A stretch of DNA of 64,000 nucleotides from Gemmatimonadota bacterium (GTDB lineage Bacteria; Gemmatimonadota; Gemmatimonadetes; Gemmatimonadales; Gemmatimonadaceae). Both the position numbers and the translations under genes were made by a program. Of this stretch, positions 17,170-25,752 are shown one piece after another (position 1 is the first letter of the stretch; each line of letters opens with the position of its first letter). The notes below the pieces were generated by a model that worked only from the letters and a program-made list of their open reading frames with translations, had not been told where the DNA came from and made no database searches. The stretch lies in contig JAQBQB010000028.1 of the NCBI GenBank assembly GCA_028287235.1, positions 124,001 to 188,000 of the forward strand, given 5' to 3'.

Positions 17170-19671
17170 ATGGCCAAACAGACCGCCCGCCAGCAGCAAT
17201 CGATCACCGTTCCCATTCCCCTTCCGCCCACTCAGCGTTTTCTCCCGCTCCTCCTGCTCCTGTTCGTCGGCAGCGGCTGCGCGGCGTTGATCTACGAGAT
17301 CGTGTGGTTCCAGCTCATCCAGCTCGTCATCGGGTCGTCCGCCGTGTCGCTCGGCGTGTTGCTCGGAACGTTCATGGGCGGCATGTGCCTGGGCAGCTTA
17401 TTGCTTCCGCGGTTCGTTTCACCCGAACAGCATCCGCTGCGCGTGTACGCCATGATCGAGGCGGGCATCGGTGTGCTGGGGTTGATCGTGCTCGTGGCGG
17501 TGCCGCTGGTGGGAGGTGTCTACACCGCCACGGCAATGCACGGCTTGATGGGCGTCCTGTTGCGCGGCGTCGTCTGCGGAATCTGCCTGCTTCCGCCCAC
17601 GCTGCTCATGGGCGCAACGCTGCCGGCAATCGCCCGCTGGGTCGAGACGACGCCGACGGGTGTGTCATGGCTTGGCTTCTTCTACGGGAGCAACATCGCC
17701 GGCGCGGTGTTCGGCTGTCTGTTTGCAGGCTTCTATCTGCTGCGCGTCACGGACATGGCGACGACGACGTTCGTCGCGGTGTTGATCAACTTCGGCGTCG
17801 CCGCAATCGGCTTCATGCTGTCGAAGCGAGCGCCGCACCGGCCCGCGGTGCAGGCGCCCGGTGAAGGCGTCGTCGAGGCGCCGGCGGTGCCGCGGTCGAA
17901 CGCGGTGTACGTCGCCATAGGCCTGTCGGGACTCACGGCGCTCGGCGCCGAAGTCGTGTGGACGCGCACGCTGTCGCTCATGCTCGGCGCGTCGGTGTAC
18001 ACCTTCTCGATCATTCTCGCGGTTTTTCTCGTGGGCCTCGGGTTCGGCAGCAGCGCGGGTTCGTTCATGGCGCGCGGTACTCGACCGCGGGCGGCGCTCG
18101 GCTGGAGCCAACTGTTGTTGACGGCGGGCATCGCGTGGTCGGCGTACATGATGGCGAAGTCGCTGCCCTACTGGCCGATCAACCCCACGCTGTCGCCAAG
18201 TCCGTGGATCACCTTCCAGGTGGATCTGATTCGGTCGCTCGTCGCCGTGTTCCCGGCGGCGTTCCTCTGGGGCGCGAGCTTCCCGTTGGCGATCGCCGCG
18301 GTCGTGGGGCCCGGGCAGGATGCCGGACGGATCGTGGGCCGCGTGTACGCCGCGAACACGGTGGGCGCGATCGTCGGCGCGGTCGCATTCAGCGTCTTCG
18401 CGATTCCGCGTATCGGCACGCAGGCGTCGGAGCGGTTGCTCATCGCGGTCGCGATCGTGTCCGCGATCGTCGTGTTCGCGTCGATGTTGCGCGCGCCGGC
18501 CGACGAGCCGGGCACCAAGCGCGACGCACGTCACGTCGCTGCGCTGAGCACAGGCGGCATCGCCACGCTCGCCGTGGGATTGTTGATCGCGTTGCTGCTG
18601 CTCGCCGGCGTCCCGAAGATTCCCGACGGCCTGATCGCCTACGGCCGCTTTCTGCCGACGTACACCACCGAGCCAAAGTATCTCTACGTCGGCGAGGGGA
18701 TGAACTCGTCCATCGCGGTGTCGGAGGAGGCGAGCGGCGCGCGCAACTTCCACGTGGCCGGCAAGGTCGAAGCGTCGAGCCTGCCGCAGGACATGCGGCT
18801 GCAGCGCATGCTCGGCCATCTCTCGGCGCTGCTCGACCACGATCCGCAGTCGGTGCTCGTCGTGGGGTTCGGCGCCGGCGTCACGGCGGGGTCGTTCGTG
18901 ACGCACCCGGGCATCAAGCGCATCGTGATCTGCGAGATCGAGCCGCTGATCCCTCAGGTGGTGTCGACGTACTTCACGCGCGAGAATTACAACGTGGCGC
19001 ACGACCCGCGAGTGCAGATCGTGTACGACGACGCGCGCCACTACATTCTCACGACGAAGGAGAAGTTCGACGTCATCACGTCGGACCCGATCCATCCGTG
19101 GGTGAAGGGCGCGGCGACGCTCTACACGAAGGAATACTTCGAGCTCGTGAAGCAGCACCTGAATCCCGGCGGCGTCGTCACGCAGTGGGTGCCACTGTAC
19201 GAGAGCTTCCCCGAGGTGGTGAAGAGCGAGGTCGCCACCTTCTTCAACGTCTTCCCCGACGGCACCGTCTGGAGCAACGACATTCAGGGGAAGGGCTACG
19301 ACGTGGTGCTCGCCGGCCACGCCACGCCGCAGACGATCGACGTCGACTCGATGCAGATGCGCCTCACGCAGAACCCGCGCGCCGCGCAGTCGCTCGGCGA
19401 AGTCGGCTTCACCTCGGCGATGTCGCTGCTGTCGACGTACGGCGGGCAGGCGCGCGATCTTGCGCCGTGGCTCGCCGACGCGCAGATCAACCGCGACTCG
19501 AATCTTCGGCTCATGTACCTGGCCGGCATGGGGCTCAACACCTACCAGAACGCGAGCATCTACGACGACATGCTGCGCTACCGCAAGTTCCCCGACAACC
19601 TCTTCGTTGGCTCGGACAGCGAGAAGGAGTATCTGCGCGAGGGTATGGGCGGCCGGCCGCCGGGCACATGA
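17170..19671 (+). CDS. Polytopic membrane protein fused to a spermidine-synthase-like domain
   Basis: 833 residues from ATG 17170; a TTG 51 bp upstream is possible. The N-terminal half has about 12-13 hydrophobic segments (from FLPLLLLLFVGSGCAALIYEIVWFQLIQLVIG to TLAVGLLIALLLLAG at about residue 490). The fold 'SGxxaLiYEvvW' is typical of MFS-like fused spermidine synthases. The C-terminal part (about 525-750) is a Rossmann methyltransferase-like domain: VLVVGFGAGVTAGS, ICEIEPLIPQV, DDARHYIL, FDVITSDPIHPW. The canonical GGGDGG and DSxDPxGP motifs are altered, so genuine aminopropyl transfer is doubtful. The stop overlaps the dimethylargininase start (ATGA). Confidence 0.8.
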   Translation: MAKQTARQQQSITVPIPLPPTQRFLPLLLLLFVGSGCAALIYEIVWFQLIQLVIGSSAVSLGVLLGTFMGGMCLGSLLLPRFVSPEQHPLRVYAMIEAGIGVLGLIVLVAVPLVGGVYTATAMHGLMGVLLRGVVCGICLLPPTLLMGATLPAIARWVETTPTGVSWLGFFYGSNIAGAVFGCLFAGFYLLRVTDMATTTFVAVLINFGVAAIGFMLSKRAPHRPAVQAPGEGVVEAPAVPRSNAVYVAIGLSGLTALGAEVVWTRTLSLMLGASVYTFSIILAVFLVGLGFGSSAGSFMARGTRPRAALGWSQLLLTAGIAWSAYMMAKSLPYWPINPTLSPSPWITFQVDLIRSLVAVFPAAFLWGASFPLAIAAVVGPGQDAGRIVGRVYAANTVGAIVGAVAFSVFAIPRIGTQASERLLIAVAIVSAIVVFASMLRAPADEPGTKRDARHVAALSTGGIATLAVGLLIALLLLAGVPKIPDGLIAYGRFLPTYTTEPKYLYVGEGMNSSIAVSEEASGARNFHVAGKVEASSLPQDMRLQRMLGHLSALLDHDPQSVLVVGFGAGVTAGSFVTHPGIKRIVICEIEPLIPQVVSTYFTRENYNVAHDPRVQIVYDDARHYILTTKEKFDVITSDPIHPWVKGAATLYTKEYFELVKQHLNPGGVVTQWVPLYESFPEVVKSEVATFFNVFPDGTVWSNDIQGKGYDVVLAGHATPQTIDVDSMQMRLTQNPRAAQSLGEVGFTSAMSLLSTYGGQARDLAPWLADAQINRDSNLRLMYLAGMGLNTYQNASIYDDMLRYRKFPDNLFVGSDSEKEYLREGMGGRPPGT

Positions 19672-20459
19672 CGGCGTCCGCGGTGACGCGCCTGGTGGCG
19701 ATCACCCACCAGCCGTCGCCGAACATGCAGCAGTACGAGCGCACCTATGTCGGAGACGAAGTCATCGACTATGCGCTCGCGCTGCGGCAACACGCGGCGT
19801 ACCAGGAGGCCCTGCGCGCGTGCGGCGCCGAGGTGGTCACGCTCGACGTGAACCGCGCGTACCCCGACTGCGTGTTCGTCGAGGACACGGCCATCGTGCT
19901 CGACGAAGTGGCCGTGATGATGTCGATGGGCGCGGAGTCGCGCCGCCGCGAGCCGGTTGGGATGGAGCCCGCGTTACGTGAGTTTCGCCCGATCGAGCGC
20001 GTGTCGCTTCCCGCAACGATCGACGGCGGCGACGTGGTGCGCAACGGCCGGTCGCTGTACGTGGGCGAGTCGCCGCGGACGAACGCCGGCGGCGTCAGCG
20101 CGCTGCGGGGTGTTCTGCGGCCGTACGGCTACGGCGTGACGGGGATTCCGGTGCACGGCTGTCTGCACCTCAAGACCGCATGCAGCGCGCTTCCCGATGG
20201 CCGCTTCCTGGTGAACGCCGGCTGGATCGACGTGGCGCCGCTGCCGGCGGACCGGCTCATTCACGTACCAGCCAGCGAGCCGTGGGCCGGCGACGTGCTG
20301 GTGATCGGCGAGCGGATCATCGCGTCCGATGCGTTTCCGGAGACGATTCGCTCGTTGCGCCGGGAAGGATTCGAGGTGATACCAGTTTCGGTATCAGAGT
20401 TCGCGAAAGCTGAAGGCGGGGTGACGTGCCTCAGCCTGGTGTTCGGGAACGGCGGCTAA
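19668..20459 (+). CDS. ddaH: N(G),N(G)-dimethylarginine dimethylaminohydrolase
   Basis: 263 residues, the bacterial DDAH size, with a guanidine-modifying pentein fold. Visible signatures: DCVFVEDTAIV (substrate acid loop), IDGGDVVR, catalytic His167 in HGCLHLKTACS and the nucleophile Cys254 in GGVTCLSLVF near the C-terminus. DDAH converts methylated arginines to citrulline plus methylamines; an arginine deiminase-like activity is the main alternative. ATG overlaps the preceding membrane fusion gene by 4 bp, so the two are coupled. Cytoplasmic. The next gene is convergent 9 bp away. Confidence 0.85.
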   Translation: MTASAVTRLVAITHQPSPNMQQYERTYVGDEVIDYALALRQHAAYQEALRACGAEVVTLDVNRAYPDCVFVEDTAIVLDEVAVMMSMGAESRRREPVGMEPALREFRPIERVSLPATIDGGDVVRNGRSLYVGESPRTNAGGVSALRGVLRPYGYGVTGIPVHGCLHLKTACSALPDGRFLVNAGWIDVAPLPADRLIHVPASEPWAGDVLVIGERIIASDAFPETIRSLRREGFEVIPVSVSEFAKAEGGVTCLSLVFGNGG

Positions 20460-20468
20460 GCCGACCGC

Positions 20469-20729
20469 CTACCGCCGCGACTCATCCTTCGGCGGGCGCG
20501 TGATACGCTCCGACAACAGCCCCAACGCAATGCCGAGCGGAACGTTGAGCGCCGCCATCAGTACCGCGAGCGCAATCGACGGCCAGGTCCAAGGGCGAGG
20601 TGCGCGCCACACGTTGATCGAGATCGCAACGAGGGCCGTGCAGCAGCCGAGGACGAAGCCGAAGCGGCCCGCCATGCTCTGGCGGGCTTTGACGAGCGCG
20701 TCGTATTCCCGGTCGGTTCGAGGACTCAC
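20469..20729 (-). CDS. Small membrane protein with two helices (86 aa)
   Basis: 86 residues from GTG 20729, which overlaps the stop of the upstream gene by 4 bp (GTGA). Two hydrophobic segments (FGFVLGCCTALVAISINVW, about 23-41, and SIALAVLMAALNVPLGIALGLL, about 51-72) are preceded by a charged cytoplasmic start and followed by a basic tail. No family recognised; the layout is like small accessory proteins of envelope operons. It is the last gene of the SDR / outer-membrane transporter / small membrane protein group. Confidence 0.65.
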   Translation of the reverse strand: MSPRTDREYDALVKARQSMAGRFGFVLGCCTALVAISINVWRAPRPWTWPSIALAVLMAALNVPLGIALGLLSERITRPPKDESRR

Positions 20730-21541
20730 CGCCGCGGTCCCCACAGCTGTCCGACGTTGACGACCGCGCCGGCGTACAGTGCGCGAGGCTGCGGACCCGA
20801 CACGGGCACGATGATTCCCGCATCGAAGGCCAGCCACAGCCGCGGCGTCACAGTGGGGCCGGCGAGCAGCGCGACGATCGGTGCCGACGCCGACGTCCCC
20901 GGAAATCCGTAGGCCTCGGCAACCCATCCCCAGGGTGCGGTGAACGGTCCGCCGAAGGACAGCGTCCACAGCGTGGAGCTCGTTGGGACGTCGACGCTGC
21001 CGCCGCTGCGATGGGTGTAGCCGACGTTGAGGTCCATCGCGACGCCACCGAGATCGTGACTCGAGATGGCGAGGAGCGACAGCCCGGTCGACCCCGTTCC
21101 CGTCGAGGGCGACCCTGTGGCGAACGTGATCGACGGAAGCACCGCGAAATCACCGACGGCGGCGGCGTTCTCGAGGAGACGCCACTTCACCCCTGCGCCG
21201 ACGTCGCCGATTCCCGCGGAGCCGACCGAAGGAAATTGCACCGGCGCGAACACGCTCAGCTGAAGCCGATCGGCGAGCCCGAACTTGAACACCGTCGGAA
21301 TCGACGAGGAGCTGGCCGTTGGGGCGAATCGATCGCGCTCGACCCCTGTCTCGATCTCCAACCATCCAGGCGCGACGGTGCCGGCGTGCGTTGCGACCGT
21401 GGGGCGCTCCGGCTGTACGGCGTGTGGATCGTTCGCAGAATCGGCAGACGGTTTTGGGGCGGGTTTCAGTAGGGGTTGCTGCGCGCGCAGCGCCGACGCG
21501 GCGAGGGCGAGCGCGAGCGCGGCCACCAAGCCGGCGCGCAT
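20726..21541 (-). CDS. Outer-membrane beta-barrel 'transporter' (MetA-pathway/phenol-degradation-like)
   Basis: 271 residues. The signal peptide MRAGLVAALALALAASALRAQQ is followed by a Pro/Ser-rich linker. A beta-barrel follows (about 55-271) with alternating strands (WLEIETGVERDRF, VFKFGLADRLQLSVFAPVQF, GIGDVGAGVKWRLL, LNVGYTHRSG) ending in VVNVGQLW. The pattern, including the 'GiGDvxxGvKwrl' turn, matches the outer-membrane proteins annotated as transporters of the phenol MetA-pathway family. ATG shares one base with the stop of the SDR gene (TGATG). The substrate is unknown. Confidence 0.7.
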   Translation of the reverse strand: MRAGLVAALALALAASALRAQQPLLKPAPKPSADSANDPHAVQPERPTVATHAGTVAPGWLEIETGVERDRFAPTASSSSIPTVFKFGLADRLQLSVFAPVQFPSVGSAGIGDVGAGVKWRLLENAAAVGDFAVLPSITFATGSPSTGTGSTGLSLLAISSHDLGGVAMDLNVGYTHRSGGSVDVPTSSTLWTLSFGGPFTAPWGWVAEAYGFPGTSASAPIVALLAGPTVTPRLWLAFDAGIIVPVSGPQPRALYAGAVVNVGQLWGPRR

Positions 21542-22350
21542 CAACGTGCGGCCGCCCGCTGTGGTGCCCAGGGATTCGCCCCTGTCGTCTCGAACGCCTC
21601 GACGTCGTCGAAGTAGCGCCGCGCCATCTCGGCCGATGAAGGATTGGTGTACACCTCGGCCACAGGCTTCTCGATCGCCCCGGCCACGATGTCGGCCACC
21701 TGCTCCACCGTTTGCACGTGACTGCCCGCATAGACCGGCGCGTCGGCCGGCGCGTTGAGCGCGTTGCGCGCGAACTCGGTCGCGACCATGCCCGGCATGA
21801 CGAGCGTCACGTGGATGTTCGGGTTCCTGGCGCGCAGCTCGACGCGGAGGTTCGCCGTGAGGGCGTTGAGCGCCGCCTTCGCCGCATTGTACGCCGAGCG
21901 CGGGAGCGCCATCGGTACGCGGCCGAGGAAGGAGGAGATGTTGATGACGTGCCCGTGCCCGCGCTCGAGGAAATGCTCGGCGGCAACCTGCATCCCGTAA
22001 AGCGCCGACTTGACGTTCACCGTCATCATCTCGTCGATGTCGTCGCCGGTGAGGTCGAGCACCGACTTCGTGATGCCTCGGCCGGCGTTGTTGATCCACA
22101 CGTCGAAGCCGCCGAAGCGTTCGATGGCGGCATTGCGGACCGCCTCCACGTCGACACGCCGCGTGACGTCGGCTCTCACGGCAAACGTGCCGGCGGCTCC
22201 GGCGCGCAGCGCCTCCTCCGCGACCTGATCGAGCTCCGCGGGGCGCCGGGCAGCGAGCACGAGCTGATGGCCGTCGCGGCCGAGCCGGCGCGCCAGCTCC
22301 GCACCAATGCCGGCGCTCGCGCCGGTGATGACGATCGTCTTGTTAGCCAT
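21541..22350 (-). CDS. Short-chain dehydrogenase/reductase
   Basis: 269 residues, classical SDR: NAD(P)-binding TGASAGIG (9-16), NNAG (87-90), catalytic Ser140, Tyr154 and Lys158 (SAYNAAK), then PGMVATEF. Arg residues after the first strand (AARRPAE) suggest NADP(H). The substrate cannot be inferred. It is the first gene of a three-gene minus-strand operon with an outer-membrane protein and a small membrane protein. It diverges from the S9 peptidase gene at 22444. Confidence 0.9.
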   Translation of the reverse strand: MANKTIVITGASAGIGAELARRLGRDGHQLVLAARRPAELDQVAEEALRAGAAGTFAVRADVTRRVDVEAVRNAAIERFGGFDVWINNAGRGITKSVLDLTGDDIDEMMTVNVKSALYGMQVAAEHFLERGHGHVINISSFLGRVPMALPRSAYNAAKAALNALTANLRVELRARNPNIHVTLVMPGMVATEFARNALNAPADAPVYAGSHVQTVEQVADIVAGAIEKPVAEVYTNPSSAEMARRYFDDVEAFETTGANPWAPQRAAAR

Positions 22351-22443
22351 GTGTAGCCTGCTTTACGGGTCTGGAAACGGGGGGTACAATCCAAAGGAGA
22401 CCGATTCGGTCGAACGCCCTCACCGGCCAGGAGATTCTGCACA

Positions 22444-24597
22444 ATGAAGAAGGCTACTACGAGAGTCGCCGCGGCGCGCGCCGCGGCGGCCCTGCTGACG
22501 TTTGCGTTCGCCACAGGCCTCGCCGCCGTGGCGCACGCCCAGGACCGCCTCAAGACGATGCCGGGCTACGAAGAGTATCAGCGGATGGCCGCTCTCCGCA
22601 GCACGCTTGGGATGGGCGGGCGCGGTGGCATCGGCGGCGGCAGCATCTCGTGGTCGGCCGACAGCAAGTCGGTCGACTTCGACAACGCGGGCAAGCGCGC
22701 GCGCTTCGACGTCGCGTCGCAGAAGGTCGTCGACGCGACGGACGCCGGCATGCAGCAGACCGGAGGGCGCGGCCGAGGCGGATTCGGCAACCAACCGGCG
22801 CGCGGACGGCAGTTCGAGTTCGCCGTAGCGCCGGCCGGCAATCATCGGGCGATCTATCGCGACCGCAACGTGTGGGTCGCCGACTCGACGGGTGCGAACG
22901 CAGTGCAGATCACGAAGGACGGCAGCGTGGCCACGCGAATCAAGTATGGCACCGCGAGCTGGGTGTACGGCGAGGAGCTGAGCCAGCGCACGGCCATGTG
23001 GTGGTCGCCCGACGGCAAGAAGCTCGCGTACTATCGCTTCGACGAGAGCAAGGTTCCGGACTTCTATCTCGCGACGAACCTCACCGCGATCCAGGATACG
23101 CTCGACGTGGAAGCGTACCCCAAGCCCGGCGTGCCGAACCCGGTCGTGGACCTGTTCATCTACGACGTCGACAGCAAGAAGACCACGCGCGTGGACGTGC
23201 GTGACGGCAAGCCATTCGAGAACGCGACCATAGGCTACTACGTGTTCCGCGTGGACTGGTCGCCCGTTGGTAGCGAGCTGACCTTCCTCCGCACGAACCG
23301 GCGTCAGAACACGATGGAAATGGCGGCGTGCAACCCGGAGTCGGGCGCGTGCCGCATCGTGATTCACGAGGAGAATCCCACCGGGTGGATCGACGACGAT
23401 CCGGCGCCGAGCGTGACCTGGCTCAAGGATCGGAATCGCTTTCTCTGGGAATCGGACCGAAGCGGTTTCAAGAACTACTATCTGTACGACTTCAAGGCGG
23501 CGAAGCTGATCGCGCCGGTGACACAGCTGCCGGCGGAAGTCGTGAGCATCGTCCGCATCGACGAGCCGGCGGGCGTGATGTACTACACCGGCCGCGATGG
23601 CGACAATTACATGAAGGTGCAGCTCCACCGCGTGGGGCTCGACGGCCGGAACGACATGCGGCTCACCGATCCGGCATTCACGCACACCGTCACGCTCTCG
23701 CCCGACGCGAAGTATTTCGTCGACGTCGCGGAGACGCACGATCAGGCGCCCGTGACACGGCTCGCGGACGCGGCCGGCAAGGTCGTCGCCGAGCTGGCGA
23801 AGACCGATCTCACGAAGTTCAACGAGATCGGGCTGAAGAAGGTCGAGATGTACACCTACAAGACCTCCGACGGCCAGGCCACCCTGCACGGCATCATCCA
23901 CTACCCGTCGAACTTCGACCCGAGCAAGAAGTACCCGGTGCTCGTGAGCGTGTACGGCGGCCCAGCCGTGGCGAACAGCACGACCGAACGCTTCCAGGTT
24001 CCGAGCGCCACGGCGGAGTACGGCTTCATCGTGTTGAACGTCGAGGCGCGCACCAATCCGGGCATGGGCCGCAAGTATCTCGACGCGGTCTACCTCAAGC
24101 TCGGACAAACGGAGCAGGACGACATGGCCGACGCCGTGAAGGCGCTCTGGAACCGGCCGTACATCGACAAGAATCGCGTCGGCGTCTACGGCACGTCCTA
24201 CGGCGGCTACACGTCGGTGATGGAGATCCTGCGCCACCCCGAGGTGTTCGCGGCCGCGTCGTCGTCGTCGCCGCCGACCGATTGGCGGAACTACGACACG
24301 ATCTACACCGAGCGGTACATGTGGATTCCGCAGGAGAACAAGGAAGGCTACGACAAGGGGTCGGCGTTGAGCTACGTCGGCGACCTGCGCGGCCGGTTGA
24401 TGCTCTACTTCGGAACCGCCGACAACAACGTGCATCCGTCGAACATGATGCAGCTCATCCAGGGGCTGCAGCGGGCCGGGAAGAGCTTCGACGTACAGGT
24501 CGGCCCGGACCAAGGGCACTCGGGACTCAACCCCCAGCGGATGATGGAGTTCTTCATCGAGAATTTGGTGCTCAACGGGGCGGGGCCAAAGGCGTGA
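22444..24597 (+). CDS. Exported S9 family peptidase (dipeptidyl-peptidase IV type)
   Basis: 717 residues. The signal peptide (about 1-32, ending AHAQ) is followed by a DPP-IV N-terminal beta-propeller (about 100-480, with a Gly-rich insertion at 58-68). An alpha/beta-hydrolase domain comes last. The catalytic triad reads Ser585 (GTSYGGY), Asp660 (GTADNNVH) and His692 (DQGHSG). The propeller has DESKVPDFYL and TYKTSDGQATLHGIIHYP boundaries typical of S9B/C. It should remove N-terminal dipeptides, classically X-Pro, from oligopeptides in the periplasm. AGGAG precedes the ATG. It is followed by the ThDP pair on the same strand. Confidence 0.9.
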   Translation: MKKATTRVAAARAAAALLTFAFATGLAAVAHAQDRLKTMPGYEEYQRMAALRSTLGMGGRGGIGGGSISWSADSKSVDFDNAGKRARFDVASQKVVDATDAGMQQTGGRGRGGFGNQPARGRQFEFAVAPAGNHRAIYRDRNVWVADSTGANAVQITKDGSVATRIKYGTASWVYGEELSQRTAMWWSPDGKKLAYYRFDESKVPDFYLATNLTAIQDTLDVEAYPKPGVPNPVVDLFIYDVDSKKTTRVDVRDGKPFENATIGYYVFRVDWSPVGSELTFLRTNRRQNTMEMAACNPESGACRIVIHEENPTGWIDDDPAPSVTWLKDRNRFLWESDRSGFKNYYLYDFKAAKLIAPVTQLPAEVVSIVRIDEPAGVMYYTGRDGDNYMKVQLHRVGLDGRNDMRLTDPAFTHTVTLSPDAKYFVDVAETHDQAPVTRLADAAGKVVAELAKTDLTKFNEIGLKKVEMYTYKTSDGQATLHGIIHYPSNFDPSKKYPVLVSVYGGPAVANSTTERFQVPSATAEYGFIVLNVEARTNPGMGRKYLDAVYLKLGQTEQDDMADAVKALWNRPYIDKNRVGVYGTSYGGYTSVMEILRHPEVFAAASSSSPPTDWRNYDTIYTERYMWIPQENKEGYDKGSALSYVGDLRGRLMLYFGTADNNVHPSNMMQLIQGLQRAGKSFDVQVGPDQGHSGLNPQRMMEFFIENLVLNGAGPKA

Positions 24598-24649
24598 CAG
24601 CAGCGAACACGGACACGAGGCGACACACGCGGATGAATCGTCACCGCTG

Positions 24650-25138
24650 ATGTTCACCGGCCCTCAAATCGCCGAGCTGCTCGAGCAGCTCGGCGTCACC
24701 CATGTCGTCACGGTTCCCGACAGCACGATCGGCCCGTGGCAAGCGGCCATCGAGCAGCGTGAACGGACGCGTCTCGTGCGCGTCTGCCGCGAAGGGGAGG
24801 CGTGGGAAGTGGCGGCCGGCCTCCACCTCGGCGGTGCCTCGCCGCTGGTGATGATCCAGTGCACCGGCCTGTTCGAGTCGGGCGACGCCATTCGCAACGT
24901 GCTGCACGATTGGAAGCTGCCGGTGTTCGCCATCATCGGATACCGAAGCTACCTGAATCAGGACACGCTGCCCGGCGATACCTGTCTGGTGTTCACCGAG
25001 CCGGTGCTCGACGCCTGGAAGATCGACTACCACATCCTCACGAAGCCGGAGCAATTCGGCTCGATCGCCGAGCATTTCTCCGCATGCCGGGCGGCGAGCA
25101 CGCCGGGCGCGATCATCGTGGCCGAGGGCGGCGCATGA
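24650..25138 (+). CDS. ThDP-dependent decarboxylase, N-terminal (PYR/alpha) subunit, pair 1
   Basis: 162 residues equal to the ThDP-enzyme pyrimidine-binding domain alone: QIAELLEQLGVTHVVTVPDS, the catalytic glutamate in CREGEAWEVAAGLHLGG (about residue 45), QCTGLFESGDAIRN and a C-terminal strand AIIVAEGG. Split alpha/beta enzymes of this size are known for sulfopyruvate (ComDE) and phosphonopyruvate decarboxylases. The next gene carries the matching pyrophosphate-binding half, 10 bp downstream. Between them, ATGAGCATTTTGTCATGA forms a five-codon frame that overlaps both ends. The substrate is unknown. Confidence 0.75.
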   Translation: MFTGPQIAELLEQLGVTHVVTVPDSTIGPWQAAIEQRERTRLVRVCREGEAWEVAAGLHLGGASPLVMIQCTGLFESGDAIRNVLHDWKLPVFAIIGYRSYLNQDTLPGDTCLVFTEPVLDAWKIDYHILTKPEQFGSIAEHFSACRAASTPGAIIVAEGGA

Positions 25139-25148
25139 GCATTTTGTC

Positions 25149-25733
25149 ATGAGCGTTTGTTCACATATGCCGGAAAAAGACGCGCTCGTCGCGATCCATG
25201 GCGCGCGCGGTCCGCGCGACGTCGTGATCACCACGATGTGCGCGGCGCGCGACTGGATGACTCTGCCGCAACAGCCGCTCGACCTCGTGTTCGTCCCCTC
25301 GGCGATGGGCCACGCGACATCCGTCGGCCTCGGGTTGGCGCTGGCGCAGCCGGACCGGCGCGTCATCGTCTGCAACGGCGACGGGTCGATGCTCATGAAC
25401 CTCGGCTCGCTCGTCTCGATCGCGGGGGCGGGCGCGCGGAATCTCGTCGTCGCGCTGTTCGACAACGGCGTGTACGAGGTGACGGGCTCGCAGCCGACGC
25501 CGGCGCCCGGCTGCGTGGATTTCGCGGCCATCGCGCGCGGTGCGGGCTTCGAGTCGGTGTTCGAGTTCAGCCATCTGGAGAGCTGGCAGACGAACGTTCA
25601 CAGAACGCTCACGTGTCCGGGACCGACGTTCATCTGGTTGCGCGTCGAGCCGGCCGTGGGCGTTCCCGGTCCGCGCTCGCCGGGCCCCGCCGGGGAGCGC
25701 GCACGCCGCTTTCGCGACGCACTGCGCTCCTGA
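25149..25733 (+). CDS. ThDP-dependent decarboxylase, C-terminal (PP/beta) subunit, pair 1
   Basis: 194 residues, the pyrophosphate/Mg-binding domain. FVPSAMGHATSVGLGLALA is followed by the ThDP motif GDGSMLMNLGSL (Mg-binding Asp and Asn about 26 residues apart in the classical motif, here shortened as in ComE-type subunits) and NLVVALFDNGVYEVTG. It completes the alpha subunit encoded just upstream; both lie behind the S9 peptidase. ATG 25149 or the in-frame ATG 25167 (MPEKDALVAI) may be used. Compared with the 54.3-kb pair the sequences are clearly diverged, so the two enzymes probably have different substrates. Confidence 0.75.
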   Translation: MSVCSHMPEKDALVAIHGARGPRDVVITTMCAARDWMTLPQQPLDLVFVPSAMGHATSVGLGLALAQPDRRVIVCNGDGSMLMNLGSLVSIAGAGARNLVVALFDNGVYEVTGSQPTPAPGCVDFAAIARGAGFESVFEFSHLESWQTNVHRTLTCPGPTFIWLRVEPAVGVPGPRSPGPAGERARRFRDALRS

Positions 25734-25752
25734 CGACCGCCTTCGGCGTCGG

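Noticed and set aside
17665..19320. A 551-codon antisense frame inside the membrane-fusion gene
   Set aside because: Composition is Arg/His/Asp-rich and it lies wholly opposite a well-supported gene.
17170..19671. Annotation as a genuine spermidine synthase
   Set aside because: The decarboxylated-SAM and amine-binding motifs are changed (GFGAGV and SDPIHP instead of GGGDGG and DSxDPxGP); only 'spermidine-synthase-like' is supported.
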